Shown here in pieces: positions 37,199 to 46,062 of a stretch of 64,000 nucleotides of DNA. The notes beneath the pieces were generated by a model. It saw only the letters and a program-made list of their open reading frames with translations, made no database searches and had not been told where the DNA came from. A program made the translations under genes and the position numbers. Position 1 is the first letter of the stretch; the number at the start of each line of letters is the position of its first letter. The stretch is from Prorocentrum cordatum (lineage: Eukaryota > Sar > Dinophyceae > Prorocentrales > Prorocentraceae): contig CAUYUJ010014183.1 of NCBI GenBank assembly GCA_963575745.1, positions 820,742 through 884,741 of the forward strand. Reading direction: 5' to 3'.

Positions 37199-39738
37199 AG
37201 CCAGTATACTAAGTGTCGTTGCACTTCCTGAGGATTTATACTGTCAATGAGAGACAAAGCTGCCAAGAGTAGCTCTGAGCTACCGCAAGCATCATTATCA
37301 TTATCTGTCATAGTACCAGCTTCAATTTGTTCTTGACTCTCGGGATATGCAATTGCAAGTATCTCATGCATCCACATGAGGGTCTGCAAAAGTGTACGCG
37401 GTCCATATTCGCCTGGAGCAAGCGAACCAGGAGGTATGAACGGAGAACCTGGTTCACCTGCAATGAAGGCCTGAACAAATGCTTGAGACTCCATTTCAAT
37501 TAAGTCTTCAATAGTATGGGGATATTCTCCCAGCAGAAAAGGCCTGTGTCCAGGCGGGATTTCGGGCGGAGGTTCGAGGTTCTGTTGGACCTCGGAAGGC
37601 GAAGCCTCTATAGTGGTGTCCTCGCCGTCGCTCTCGTAGGCCATGATGTTGCCTGGGTTCCCGAACATCCAGTCGAAGAAGGAAAGAGGCTCGTTTCCGA
37701 GCGTACCGTGTTCCACGGGAGTGAGTTCATTACTGCCCGTGACGAACCGGCGGACGTACTCGAGGTAATACGCGTATAATCCATGACCATACCCCTCGAG
37801 CTCGTCAATGTTGTCCATGCCAACGACCCATGTGAAAAATATCTGTTCCATAGCCTCAAAGTCCTGGAGGCTCAGATACTCAATGGATGGTGTGCTTGAG
37901 CCGAAATGGACTTCGGACGACATGCCCTTTCCATTTCCCTTCGCTGGACAATCTCGCACAAGATGATCGGTACTACCACACTCATGACATTTGAGAACCT
38001 GGCCGTCTCTACCTCGCGGGTTTCCCCGCCTACCTTTACCTTTACCTGAGGTCTCTCTACGGCCTTTACCGCGGCCTTTTCCCCCAAAGAATATCTCATC
38101 ATGTTGTTCATCTGAGAGCCTCTGGAGAAATGCCGCGATACCTCGCCCGTTCAACCTCCGACGACCACGCTTGCCTTTACCCTTTCCTTTAAAACTTCTG
38201 CGTATCCTCCTTCTAACACGACGCACTGGTTTTCGTGTGAACCTCCTCCACCTTCGCTTAGCCTGTTGTAACAGCCAGAATAAATGCTCAGCACGCTGAT
38301 TGTCGTTATCCATATTCATGATATCTGACCAATCTAGAGCTTCAACACCATCTGATGATATAGTGTCTGTGTCGGTGCCGGAGTCGAAATCTTCGTCTCC
38401 TAAATAGGTGGATACACCGTCGGTTAGGGGATTTGATTCCCCCCATAACGAGCGGTGTGGTTGTGGTTCTCTAGAAGGAGGGCTGGTTGCCCAGCTTGGT
38501 TGTGATCGATCCCCTGCTAATAAAGCAGTGGATTCTCCTGGGTCATCGGCCCATATGTTTGAGGGCCCGTTTCCAGGCTGGACTTCAGTAGTCAAGGTAG
38601 TGTAGAAATTTCCACTACCAGATCCCCTTCCTCTTCCAAACACGGATCCTATGTTGCCAGGGGATCGTTCGGATAGGTGACCTACCGAACGCATCCTTTC
38701 CAGCAGCTCATCATATTGTTGTTGTGTTCGAGGCATTTGGTGGTTGAGTGGCTGCAAGAGTTGCGTGGCTTTCTGGTTGCCGACGCCTAAGGCGCGGAAT
38801 AGGATAGTAGTTAGCAGTTGGAAGTTAGGAAGGTCGAATCCCACCGACTGTGCCTCAAGTCGGGCCATTTCGAATCGGGTAAGAGTGACATCGATTCGTT
38901 CCCCGTGAGGCACATGGAAGTCGATGAGTTGTGTGCCGGAAGTGAGCTGTCGCTCATCTTCCAGGCGTTCGAACTTCATGCTGAGGAGGAACATGATGTA
39001 AGTTACTGGGTCCGTGTGGACCCCATCAATGTCAGCACCATAGTTTATAATGTCAGGCGGTACCCTCATGGCGAGTGTCCTCGCTAGGCCTCCCAGGCCG
39101 CGTTGTCTTGCGGCCGCTTGGGCCTGTGGCGTCATACGTCCGCTTGTAACGTTGAGCCACGCGTTGACCTCGTAAATGTACTCACGAAAAGGTACATTAC
39201 CCTGAGGGTCCCAGTATGGGCCGTGTGTTTGCCCATCGGTGCTGTTATCTCCCCGGCGCATGTGTGCGATTGCTGCCCCCAGCGCGAACCATATGATAGC
39301 GAAAACGATTAGCCCAAGAATGTGTAACGAAGAATGGTTATGATGAGCGGTGTCACGCTGGGGTAGCGCCTTGTCGAGTCTTCGAGGCGCTCTGTCTGGC
39401 GGGTTTCCCCGCCCTTGCTTCAGGTATTGCGTTATTGGCTCGTTGCCGAGCGGTTGATAGTAACGCAATGATGAAGCGTATATGGTACCAATCTGGTCGT
39501 CTAGACGTCGTACCTCTCGTGTAGCTTCTTGCTCTTGAATAGATCCTCGTAAATGTACTGGGAGTGGTGGCGCAGGGTAGTAGGTGGTCACGAAGATCGT
39601 GCCGAAGAATGTGAGGCTGAGAAGAGCAAGAGCTGACCACACGAGAGTGCGGCCAGCTCCGCTACCAAGTCGAAAGTGGGTGGGCGGATAAGATAGGATA
39701 AGATCGATGTAATGATCTTTCCAGCACATAGCGAACAC
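37144..39738 (-). CDS. gag: Retroelement ORF1: Gag with CCHC zinc knuckle and N-terminal hydrophobic segments
   Basis: The 864-aa Gag should assemble the particle and bind RNA. A core at about residues 175-400 (EYIYEVNAWL, a long helical region, then PLNHQMPRTQQQYDELLERM) has the character of copia-type capsid. KCHECGSTDHLVRDCPAKG (about 582-600) is a perfect CX2CX4HX4C knuckle, preceded by Lys/Arg/Gly-rich stretches. Unusually, the N-terminus lies inside the 5' LTR and residues 31-52 and 138-158 are hydrophobic enough to be membrane segments. The reading frame crosses the LTR end and the primer-binding site. The 126-bp deletion in this LTR is a multiple of three, so a full-length LTR would add 42 codons without breaking the frame. 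A later start, for example Met160, is possible. Hairpins encode LGNEP, RGNPP, RGNPR and PGHRP. Confidence 0.85.
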   Translation of the reverse strand: MFAMCWKDHYIDLILSYPPTHFRLGSGAGRTLVWSALALLSLTFFGTIFVTTYYPAPPLPVHLRGSIQEQEATREVRRLDDQIGTIYASSLRYYQPLGNEPITQYLKQGRGNPPDRAPRRLDKALPQRDTAHHNHSSLHILGLIVFAIIWFALGAAIAHMRRGDNSTDGQTHGPYWDPQGNVPFREYIYEVNAWLNVTSGRMTPQAQAAARQRGLGGLARTLAMRVPPDIINYGADIDGVHTDPVTYIMFLLSMKFERLEDERQLTSGTQLIDFHVPHGERIDVTLTRFEMARLEAQSVGFDLPNFQLLTTILFRALGVGNQKATQLLQPLNHQMPRTQQQYDELLERMRSVGHLSERSPGNIGSVFGRGRGSGSGNFYTTLTTEVQPGNGPSNIWADDPGESTALLAGDRSQPSWATSPPSREPQPHRSLWGESNPLTDGVSTYLGDEDFDSGTDTDTISSDGVEALDWSDIMNMDNDNQRAEHLFWLLQQAKRRWRRFTRKPVRRVRRRIRRSFKGKGKGKRGRRRLNGRGIAAFLQRLSDEQHDEIFFGGKGRGKGRRETSGKGKGRRGNPRGRDGQVLKCHECGSTDHLVRDCPAKGNGKGMSSEVHFGSSTPSIEYLSLQDFEAMEQIFFTWVVGMDNIDELEGYGHGLYAYYLEYVRRFVTGSNELTPVEHGTLGNEPLSFFDWMFGNPGNIMAYESDGEDTTIEASPSEVQQNLEPPPEIPPGHRPFLLGEYPHTIEDLIEMESQAFVQAFIAGEPGSPFIPPGSLAPGEYGPRTLLQTLMWMHEILAIAYPESQEQIEAGTMTDNDNDACGSSELLLAALSLIDSINPQEVQRHLVYWLCVVMIFPRQDGISRSWG
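39656..39667 (-). other. Primer-binding site
   Basis: On the coding strand TGGTAGCGGAGC directly follows the 5' LTR end (...TTTCGACT). It would pair with a tRNA 3' end GCTCCGCTACCA. It resembles initiator-Met-type sites (TGGTA...) but the tRNA cannot be fixed without the host tRNA set. It lies within the ORF1 reading frame. Confidence 0.65.
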
Positions 39739-39844
39739 TCGCGGTGTCCGGGCAAATAGGGCGCGCGTGCCTTGAGCCCAAGGCAGCGGCGCGCGAGCTA
39801 TGCTCCCGATACTGTAACATCTCCCAAAGAGCTACCCCTAAAGT
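39668..39844 (-). repeat. 5' LTR (177 bp, internally deleted)
   Basis: It equals the 3' LTR minus 126 bp: AGTCGAAAGT is joined directly to GGGTGGGCGG. It includes the ATG of ORF1 at 39,738 (MFAMCWKDHY). Outside it lie the target duplication GCCAC and the resumed R1 repeat. Confidence 0.8.
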
Positions 39845-40560
39845 GCCACAACGCTCGGCGACGTGGGCGGGCGGCGGTGATTCGTCGTAGGCGTCTTCGA
39901 TCCGTCGCCCCCTGTTGGCTTGCCACATGGGTGCACGGCGTGCCGAACGTGAGGTAAACGCTGGTCCTTCGCAGAGGTTCTCAAAAGGCCTTCGGCACAA
40001 CTCGCAGGCCACCCGGAGAGCTGCGCAAACTTCGGTATCCAGTGGGCTCCCTCCCCAAGACTGCCCGAACGTGGCCTCCTGGACGGTCGAGATGGCCTCC
40101 AAGATGGCCATAATGACTCCAAGAAGGCCCAAGATGCTCCCAAGAAACATCCAAAACGGCCAAAAAGGTCTCCAAGAGCCCCTCCAGGAAGGGACCAAGA
40201 GGCCAACACCATTGATTCAAACAGCAAGTCTTTGAAGGATTTCGGCCCCCCGACAGCCCCAGACAACCACTCAAGGTCGCCCCAGCGCGCCCCAGAGCGT
40301 CTAAAAGGCGCCCAAGGTGGCACCGAAACGGCCCACAGAGGGCCCGCGAGGCGTCCCAGACGCCTAAGACGTCCTCCAAGACGGTCCTTCAGCGCCCCAA
40401 AAGGCCCCATGACGACCCAGACTGGCCCCCTTAAAGCGGTCCCCGACGGCGTCTGACGAGCCAGAAGCGCCCTGAGACGACCAAAGCGGCCCCCAAGAAG
40501 CGCGCAAACGTTCCCAAGAGGTCCAAGGAGGCCCAAAGAGGCCCAACGAAACACCAGGAG
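39845..40560 (+). repeat. Right half of the composite array and R1 repeat
   Basis: R1 resumes at 39,845 (GCCACAACGCTCGG, GGGCGGCGGTGATTCG, CTTCGATCCGTCGCCCCCTGTTGG). It leads into a module like those at 21,030 and 22,090, then into CCAAGATGGCC-type minisatellite from about 40,080. The spacer TCTTTGAAGGATTTCGGCC lies at about 40,229 and the unit-end motif CCCCGACGGCGTCTGACGAGCC at about 40,443. This is the continuation of the 21.0-23.7-kb array. Confidence 0.75.
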
Positions 40561-41270
40561 CACCCTAATACGCACTTTGTCCAGCGCGGCGCGCAAGACG
40601 AAATCCGCTCGCGCGTGCAGCAACATCGGGCTGCGGAGTCGCGAAGGACCGAATCTGCTGATGATGATCATGATGTTGCTGATGATGTTCATGCTGCTGA
40701 TGGTGATGATGACGACGATGACGAGGGGGATGGGGATGATGATGAAGCGGAGGAGAAGGAGGAGGAGGAGGAGGAGGAGGAAGAGGAGGAGGAGGAGGAG
40801 GAGGAGGAGCTCGGGGAGGACGGGCGAGGACGAGGATGCGGATGATAGGAGGAGGAGAAGGCGGAGGAGGAGGAGGAGGAGGAGGAGAAGGAAAAAAGGG
40901 GGAGGAGGAGGGAGAGGAAGAGGGAGGAAGAAGGAGGAGGAGGAGGAGGAAGAGGCGGACGAGGAGGAGGAGGATGGGTGGACAAAGGAAGAACGAATGG
41001 GAGGAAAGGAGGGAGACGAGGAAGACGAGAGGGAAAATGGGGGGGAGAGAAACGAGGAAGACAACGAGGATGAGTAGGAGGGATGAAAAGGAGGAGGAGG
41101 AGGAGGAGGAGGAGGAGGAAGAGGAGGAGGAGGAGGAGGAGGACGAGGAGGACGGGGAGGAGGAGGGGAAGAAAGAGGAGGAGGCGGAGGACAACGAGAG
41201 GGGGGTATGAGGGGGAGGAGACGGAGGGGGAGGAGGGGGAGGAGGACGAGGAGAGAGAGACTTAGACACC
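40560..41270 (+). repeat. Long (GGA)n tract with (GAT)n lead
   Basis: GATGATGATCATGATGTTGCTGATG at about 40,655-40,740 passes into about 530 bp of GGA/GAG/GAA repeats (about 40,740-41,265), with GGGGGAGAG interruptions. The poly-Glu/Arg and poly-Ser/Pro frames are artefacts. Confidence 0.9.
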
Positions 41271-42185
41271 CCTGGGCGAAGACAAGCAGCGTTCTCCGAC
41301 TGACTGTTAACTACGCTGGGCGGCGTGACTACGGGCACTGACAGCGACAGCTATGTACAAGCGTACTGCGCCGCGCGGGCGCTGGCAGGAGCTCTGCGCG
41401 GGCCCCCCAGCAATCCAGCGGAACAAATAGCGCTGGGGTAGCGACCCGAGGCGCCCTCTCAGACAGTTCAAAGAAGGAGAGCCGGGAGGGAAGCGTCGCC
41501 CGGGCCCGAAAACAACGAATCGATCGCACAGCGGACGGGGGGCAAAAAGGAGGGAGCGGGGCGCAATCAATCGTAGTTCGTTCAGGCTTGTCTTCACCAC
41601 CCGCGTGACTGAGCTTCACCGCCTTCCCAAGTCTCTTAATGACTCGCGAGCGAATAGAGAGAACACGGTAGCTACATTGATGGCCCTCGGGCCCGCCCTC
41701 GGCGGCGCTCCGCCTGTGGCTGTCCATTGCGTCGGCCGCAGCATTGTGCCTGGCGCGAGCCCCTGGGATGGGTCCCCCCGCGCGGCCCAATCCACCTGAG
41801 ATATGAGGGGCTGGAGGAGGAGGAGGAGGAGGAGGAGGAGGAAGAGGACGAAAAACAGGAAAGGGAGATCCATGGGCGCCTCCGATGGCCGGACAACCAT
41901 CTTTTCTGATTGCCGCTCGGTGTCCGCCAAGGGACGGAGGGGCCAGGGTGAGCGGGGCGTGCATCAAGCCGCACCCTCAGCTCGATATGACAGTGGCGAG
42001 AGCAACCACTCTGCCCCTTTGCCCCTCTGCCACGGCAAGAAGTATGGAACGGCCAACACAAGGCGAGAGCAACCGCCAACTGTACATGTAAGCTCGGCTG
42101 TTCCGTCTTGCCTCGATTCTCGGAGTGGTGATGAGCTGGCGTAGGCGCGCGTGCAGTCACGCCCGCAGTGCGCTATAATGCATGT
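41270..42185. other. Unassigned; short (GGA)n at about 41,813-41,845
   Basis: No gene is recognised. A short (GGA)n tract interrupts at about 41,813-41,845. Open frames are mixed and overlap on both strands. Confidence 0.45.
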
Positions 42186-42189
42186 ACAC

Positions 42190-42907
42190 GCGATGGGAGA
42201 GCGGGTCATATTCTACTGCTACACATACATACATATTGTTGTGCATGTACACACCTATAGATGTACATAAACGCACGTTCATGTATGTATGCCGTGTATG
42301 TATGCATATGTGTACATCTATACACATTCACACACATGTTGCCAACGGGACACTTGTCGATCTCACTATCGATCTCACTCAACGGGGCACCACGGGACAC
42401 GATGGGCCACCGCGGGACACCACAGGACACCGCGGGACATCTCTTGATCTCACTATCGGTCTCACTATCAATATCACTATCGATCTCAATCAGCGGGACA
42501 CCATAGGACACCACGGGACACTTCGGGACACCACATCGATCTCACTATCGATCTCGCTATCGGTCTCCCTCAACGGGACACCACGGGACACCTGTCGATC
42601 TCACTATCGATCTCACTATCGATCTCGCTTTTTGGGACACCAGGGGACACCTCGTGGCACCACATAGATCTCAGTATCGATCTCAGTATCGATCTCACTC
42701 AACGTGACACCGCAGGACACAACGGGACACCGCAGCACCGCGGGCCACCGCCGGACGGACGGAAGGCGGAGGAGCATCATTTGTCTTGACTTCGCCCTAG
42801 CAGCGGCGGGTTCATCCCTCTCGCGCGCCCACGCAGCTTCGCCTCGCCCGCACGCACGACACGAACGAAACGAAGTCCCACTGCGATCTCACCCCCCAAC
42901 CTCCGAC
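42190..42907 (+). repeat. Composite simple-repeat element, copy B
   Basis: A TATG/ACAT-rich lead (42,220-42,340) is followed by alternating ATCTCACTATCG and GGGACACCAC units (42,345-42,740). A module follows that contains CATTTGTCTTGACTTCGCCC (about 42,777-42,797), then the conserved tail CGCAGCTTCGCCTCGCCCGC ... ACTGCGATCTCACCC ... AACCTCCGA at about 42,832-42,907. The head found in copies A and D is not visible. Confidence 0.75.
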
Positions 42908-43026
42908 AAGCATATGTGTGCGCAGACTTGGTATATTCGTACCATACATATGAAGAGCTGTACGCGCTATCGTTGACGCTCTTGAGACCGACCGAACGGC
43001 GAGGGGGGAGAGGCGGCGGCCGGCGG

Positions 43027-43120
43027 GCGCCGGCGGAGGCGGCGGCCCTCCTCGAGCAGGCCGACCTTCGAGGGCGGAAGGGGGAGGGGCTCGGAGAGCG
43101 CCGTCGCCGACGTCCGCGGC
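43027..43120 (+). CDS. Possible exon (Ala/Glu/Arg-rich helix)
   Basis: In one plus frame GAGGCGGCGGCCCTCCTCGAG reads AEAAALLEQADLRGRKGEGL, with almost only G or C at third positions and a helical, charged composition unlike the surrounding repeat. No family match and no decisive splice sites. It could equally be chance in GC-rich DNA. Confidence 0.2.
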
Positions 43121-43319
43121 ATCTGTCGCGTGCCGTCTGCCGTCGCCGTCTGTCGGTGTCTGTGTCGTCTGTCGTCTGTCGTCGTCGCCATCGTCGTCAG
43201 CGTCGCTCCAGCGGAACAAGAATGCGTATGCGGGCCCTTGCTGGTCCTTGGGGCCGTCAACAACGGCTCAGGATGAGAAATCAATCCTGGGGAACGGGTA
43301 GAGACCTCTCGGGGTTCTA

Positions 43320-44290
43320 AGACGGCCTCCAGAGACCCCAAGAAGTCCCCAGGAGCGCATATAGAGGCCGCCAGAAGGGCCCCCGATCTGCCCCAAGATG
43401 CCCCTGGGGTTGCGGTAAGGCCGCCAGAAGTGCCCCCGATCTGCCCCAAGATGCCAATGCCCCCTCCTCCTGCGGACAGTGCGGTAAGGCCACGCCACGG
43501 TTCTCTGCTAGACTCGCTGAAATACCGCGGCAGCTCTCACTGGCTGGACACCTTGACTGAACTGAGGCTCGCATCAAGAGGGTGCACATCTCCTTTAACG
43601 GCGGCCGAACAGGCTCAGACGCCGAGTGGGCTCCAGAAGGAACCCGTGGACCTGTCGCGAAGCGACTTCTATGTACCACGATGTTGAAGCAAACCCAACC
43701 ATGGCGACGGGGTCGTCGCCAGAGCCCCAAAAAGCAGACGTCGCAACCTCAACATCGCTTGCCCGATCTGGTCCCCATTCCCAGTGGGTCACGAGTCTCG
43801 AGGTGGGGATAGATGCCGCGAAACCCGACGGAGACAGCATCTATCTCCACCTAGCGGGGTGGGTCGGACAGCGTGGCCAAGGCTTTCCTAGTAAGGGGTC
43901 GCCCCCTCCCTGGTCCTGGCTGCGCCTGGGCGAACAAAGCCAGTCAAGGCAACGACGGCTCTCCCGTCTGGCCAGAATGCTGTCAGAACCGGTCCCAGGA
44001 CTCCTCCCGCGGCCCACCTCCACCCGAGGCGGGCCCAACCGTGTCGACGAGAAATCTCGAGTGGCTATGGAGGCCTCCCAAATTGGGTCCGAGTAAGTGG
44101 GGTCGGAGGATCGCGTCGCATCGCCCATGCATCGCCGACGTCGTCGACGCACCTGCGACGCCGGCTTGGAGAATATCGGGCTTCGCATCGAGTCGCATCG
44201 CCGATGCATCAGCGATGCAGCGCGATCCACCAACGCTACGGCCGGGAAATTTTGGATAGCATGTCGCCGCAGCGGCCCCGGTGGCACGCT
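43320..44290. other. Unassigned; short direct repeat at 43,366-43,470
   Basis: GGCCGCCAGAAG...CCCCCGATCTGCCCCAAGATGCC occurs at 43,366 and again 53 bp later at 43,419. Around 44,100-44,230 are several GCATCGCC/GATGCATC words. A 156-aa plus frame (43,626-44,096) has reasonable composition, but I do not recognise it. Confidence 0.45.
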
Positions 44291-44405
44291 ATGCCCTGCG
44301 AGCTCATAGCGCGTCGCTCCGCTCTGCGGGGAGCGAGGCTAAGAAACGCTCGGGACGTTGACGCTTGTGGACCGGGGAGTGGATAGCGTGTCACGCCGGA
44401 GCGTG
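44290..44405 (+). repeat. Dispersed repeat (AGCGTGTCGCTC...GGGACGTTGACGCT), copy 2
   Basis: CATAGCGCGTCGCTCC, a GCGGGGAGC block, AACGCTCGGGACGTTGACGCT and GATAGCGTGTCACGCCGGAGCGTGG follow the same order as at 5,965-6,080. Confidence 0.6.
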
Positions 44406-44502
44406 GTGGACCAGAATCCGAGGAACTACAAGCTATCCAAAAGTGCCCGACCGCATTTCGATCTCGTCTTGGTGGCCTGGACTGGAAGTTCTCCGATTAT
44501 CC

Positions 44503-44612
44503 CTCTCTGGGGGCTCCACCTTGGCGAACAGGGTGCGCGGCTGCCCGTTGCTGCCCGGGGGCAGCCACACCAGGCGCGGCTCGGACACGCGGAGCTCCAG
44601 GGTCCGCAGGGC
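44503..44612 (-). CDS. Possible exon on the minus strand
   Basis: After a pyrimidine-rich stretch ending CTCGCCCCCGCAG (a good acceptor), the frame reads ALRTLELRVSEPRLVWLPPG then SNGQPRTLFAKVEPPER. Nearly every third position is G or C and no other frame looks protein-like. The length (37 aa) is exon-sized. No family is recognised, and the donor end near 44,503 is uncertain because dinoflagellate donors can be GT, GC or GA. Confidence 0.35.
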
Positions 44613-44771
44613 CTGCGGGGGCGAGCACTGGGAGGTGGTAGGAGGAGAAAGGAGGAGAACTTGTCACTCGGGCCGTGCCGTGACGATGGGTGACGCCAAG
44701 GAACCAGCTCCCACAAGAGGGCTGAGAGATGACCCCGCGGGGGCCTACGCGGAAGCGCAAGATTAAGGCAG

Positions 44772-44976
44772 ACGCCGTGGAGATTACACGGGCAGCTTGG
44801 ACCAGAAGGGCCTCGTGCTCTTCCTGGAGCTGCCCGTCAAGCTGTACTTCCTTATCGTTGAGGAGAAGCCTGGCCAGAAGAAGAAACCCGGGGCAGCTCG
44901 AGGACGGCAAAAAACGATGCGGCGTAACGACATGTCCGTGCTGGGGGGCGGGCTCCACAGGACCCTGAGCCAATGA
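44772..44976 (+). CDS. Possible terminal exon on the plus strand
   Basis: Following AAGGCAG the frame reads GDYTGSLDQKGLVLFLELPV then KLYFLIVEEKPGQKKKPG and ends at TGA (44,974-44,976). Third positions are mostly G/C and the hydrophobic run looks structured. One minus frame over the same DNA also looks plausible, so the strand is not settled. No family is recognised. Confidence 0.25.
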
Positions 44977-44999
44977 GGCGGGAGAGTCGGGAGCTTCGG

Positions 45000-45480
45000 G
45001 TGCCTCTCAACTTCGCCAAGCAAAGAATATGCCTCGACAGATATCTCCTGCAGTCGGGCGTGCTTGCTACGCGTGATACGGGACCACAGGTCCCTGTTCT
45101 TACGAATGGGTCTTCGCTTACACCCTTCACACGAGAAGACCAACGGGACCAGCGTGGTGTAAAACTTACAAGCCACGCCTACAAAAAGCGGATAACCGTC
45201 ATAACACATGGCCTCATGAACGGCACCGCAACAACCCGAAGCCGAGGGGCGGTCATGCTTGTGCTTGTACCTGAGACTCGTGGAGCATCTGTTTGTACCT
45301 GGGATCAAGCCTGGGCAACAAGTGTAGGAGCCTCACTGAAAGACGCACTGCAAAATTTGTTGCACGAAGCTGCCAGGTCAAAGTGTCTGAGGGAGCGGTA
45401 CCCAACGAAAAAACACTCAGCCACCGCGGGGAGGTGAGCCGACAATAGGGAGCACCCACCCCCCTGCACACATCAAGGGG
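45000..45480. other. Unassigned sequence
   Basis: Mixed composition with no recognised gene; it leads into a (GA)n tract at 45,489-45,515. Confidence 0.4.
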
Positions 45481-45559
45481 GGCGAGGCGAGAGAGAGAGA
45501 GAGAGAGAGAGAGAGCATCCCCCCCCGCCCTCCTCGCAGCACTCCAGTCTCTCTCTTCC

Positions 45560-46062
45560 CCTCTTGCGCGCTGGAAGGGGAGCCACCCCGCCCAGTACTC
45601 AAAGTCCTTTCTGCCCCCCCCTCCGCGCGGGGAGGGTAGAGCCCCTCCCCAGCGCTCGAATATGTTCCTTTTTCCCGCCCGCGCGGGAAGAGGGAGGCCC
45701 CCCTGCCCACGACACTCGAACCTCTTTCTCCCCCCCCCGCGCGCTGGAGAGGGACAGTCCCCACCCCTCGCTAGAATCTCTCTCTCCTGCCCCCTCCCCC
45801 CAGCACTTGAATTTCTTTTCCCTTTCCCCGCGCGGTGGAAGGAAAGGCCTCACCCTTAAGCACTCGAATCTCTCTCCGCCCTCCTGCGCGCCTGAGGGAG
45901 AGCCCCCCCCCCATCCAAGCACTCGAATTTGCTTCTCCCCCCCTCCCCCCGCGCTGTCCAGGGAGCCCACCCCCACCCCCAAGCACTCGAGTATCTCTCC
46001 CTCCCACGCGCGCTGGAAGGGGAGCCTCCCCCCTGTGCTGCCCCCGCCCCCCCCTCCAGCAA
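45560..46062 (+). repeat. ~60-bp minisatellite, about eight units
   Basis: Each unit contains GCACTCGAATCTCTCTCC, a C-rich run and CGCGCGCTGGAAGGGGAGCC. The CACTCGAA core falls at about 45,596, 45,652, 45,714, 45,770, 45,804, 45,859, 45,919 and 45,983. It is continuous with the next array. Confidence 0.8.

Larger units (their letters stand above)
24103..39451 (-). repeat. Family of at least 37 GNRA-tetraloop mini-hairpins
   Basis: Each copy is a perfect 14-nt hairpin, coding strand GCNNG-GNRA-CNNGC, usually followed by C. Starts (plus coordinates, each 14 nt) are 24103, 24281, 24888, 25715, 26313, 26574, 26981, 28305, 28815, 29897, 30155, 31214, 31303, 31838, 31871, 32357, 32438, 32930, 33340, 33495, 33699, 33877, 34117, 34378, 34914, 35506, 35587, 36085, 36313, 36796, 37012, 37542, 37689, 38016, 38482, 39399 and 39438. 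Loops on the coding strand are GAAA (26), GCAA (5), GAGA (3), GTAA (1) and GACA (2). Eleven stem sequences occur, always fully paired. Degenerate relatives lie at about 26,941, 30,771, 36,511 and 38,565. Of the 35 in open frames, 28 read xGNx(P) or a close variant (QGNLP, RGNPP, LGNEP, LGDEP, QGHLP), 5 read AGxPA-type and 2 use the third frame. Two lie past the pol stop. None was seen in the LTRs or outside the element. Confidence 0.9.
23691..39844 (-). mobile_element. 16.15-kb Ty1/copia-type LTR retroelement with accessory RNA-repair and RING domains
   Basis: The element is bounded by long terminal repeats (23,691-23,993 and 39,668-39,844) and a 5-bp target duplication. A primer-binding site directly abuts the 5' LTR. 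On the minus strand it carries five long open frames: Gag; a large ORF with a Tpt1-like 2'-phosphotransferase; RING-H2 plus retropepsin; a dinoflagellate copia conserved ORF; and Pol. Integrase precedes RT and RNase H, the copia order. At about 16 kb it is roughly three times a typical copia element. The LTRs differ by one substitution plus one 126-bp deletion, which suggests recent insertion. The interior is studded with covarying 14-nt GNRA hairpins. A tandem duplication interrupts ORF2/ORF3, so this copy may be defective. It is nested in repeat R1. Confidence 0.95.

Noticed and set aside
24103-39451. CRISPR-like interpretation of the regularly scattered palindromic repeats in the retroelement
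   Set aside because: Spacing is irregular (22 nt to over 1 kb), the stem sequence varies, copies lie within coding frames, and no cas genes are present.
39740-39800. CCTTGGGCTCAAGG in the LTR as a spliced-leader relic
   Set aside because: Only GGGCTCAAG matches, and the word is a near-palindrome of its own.
40565-41338. Poly-Glu/Arg and poly-Ser/Pro ORFs
   Set aside because: Translations of the (GGA)n tract.
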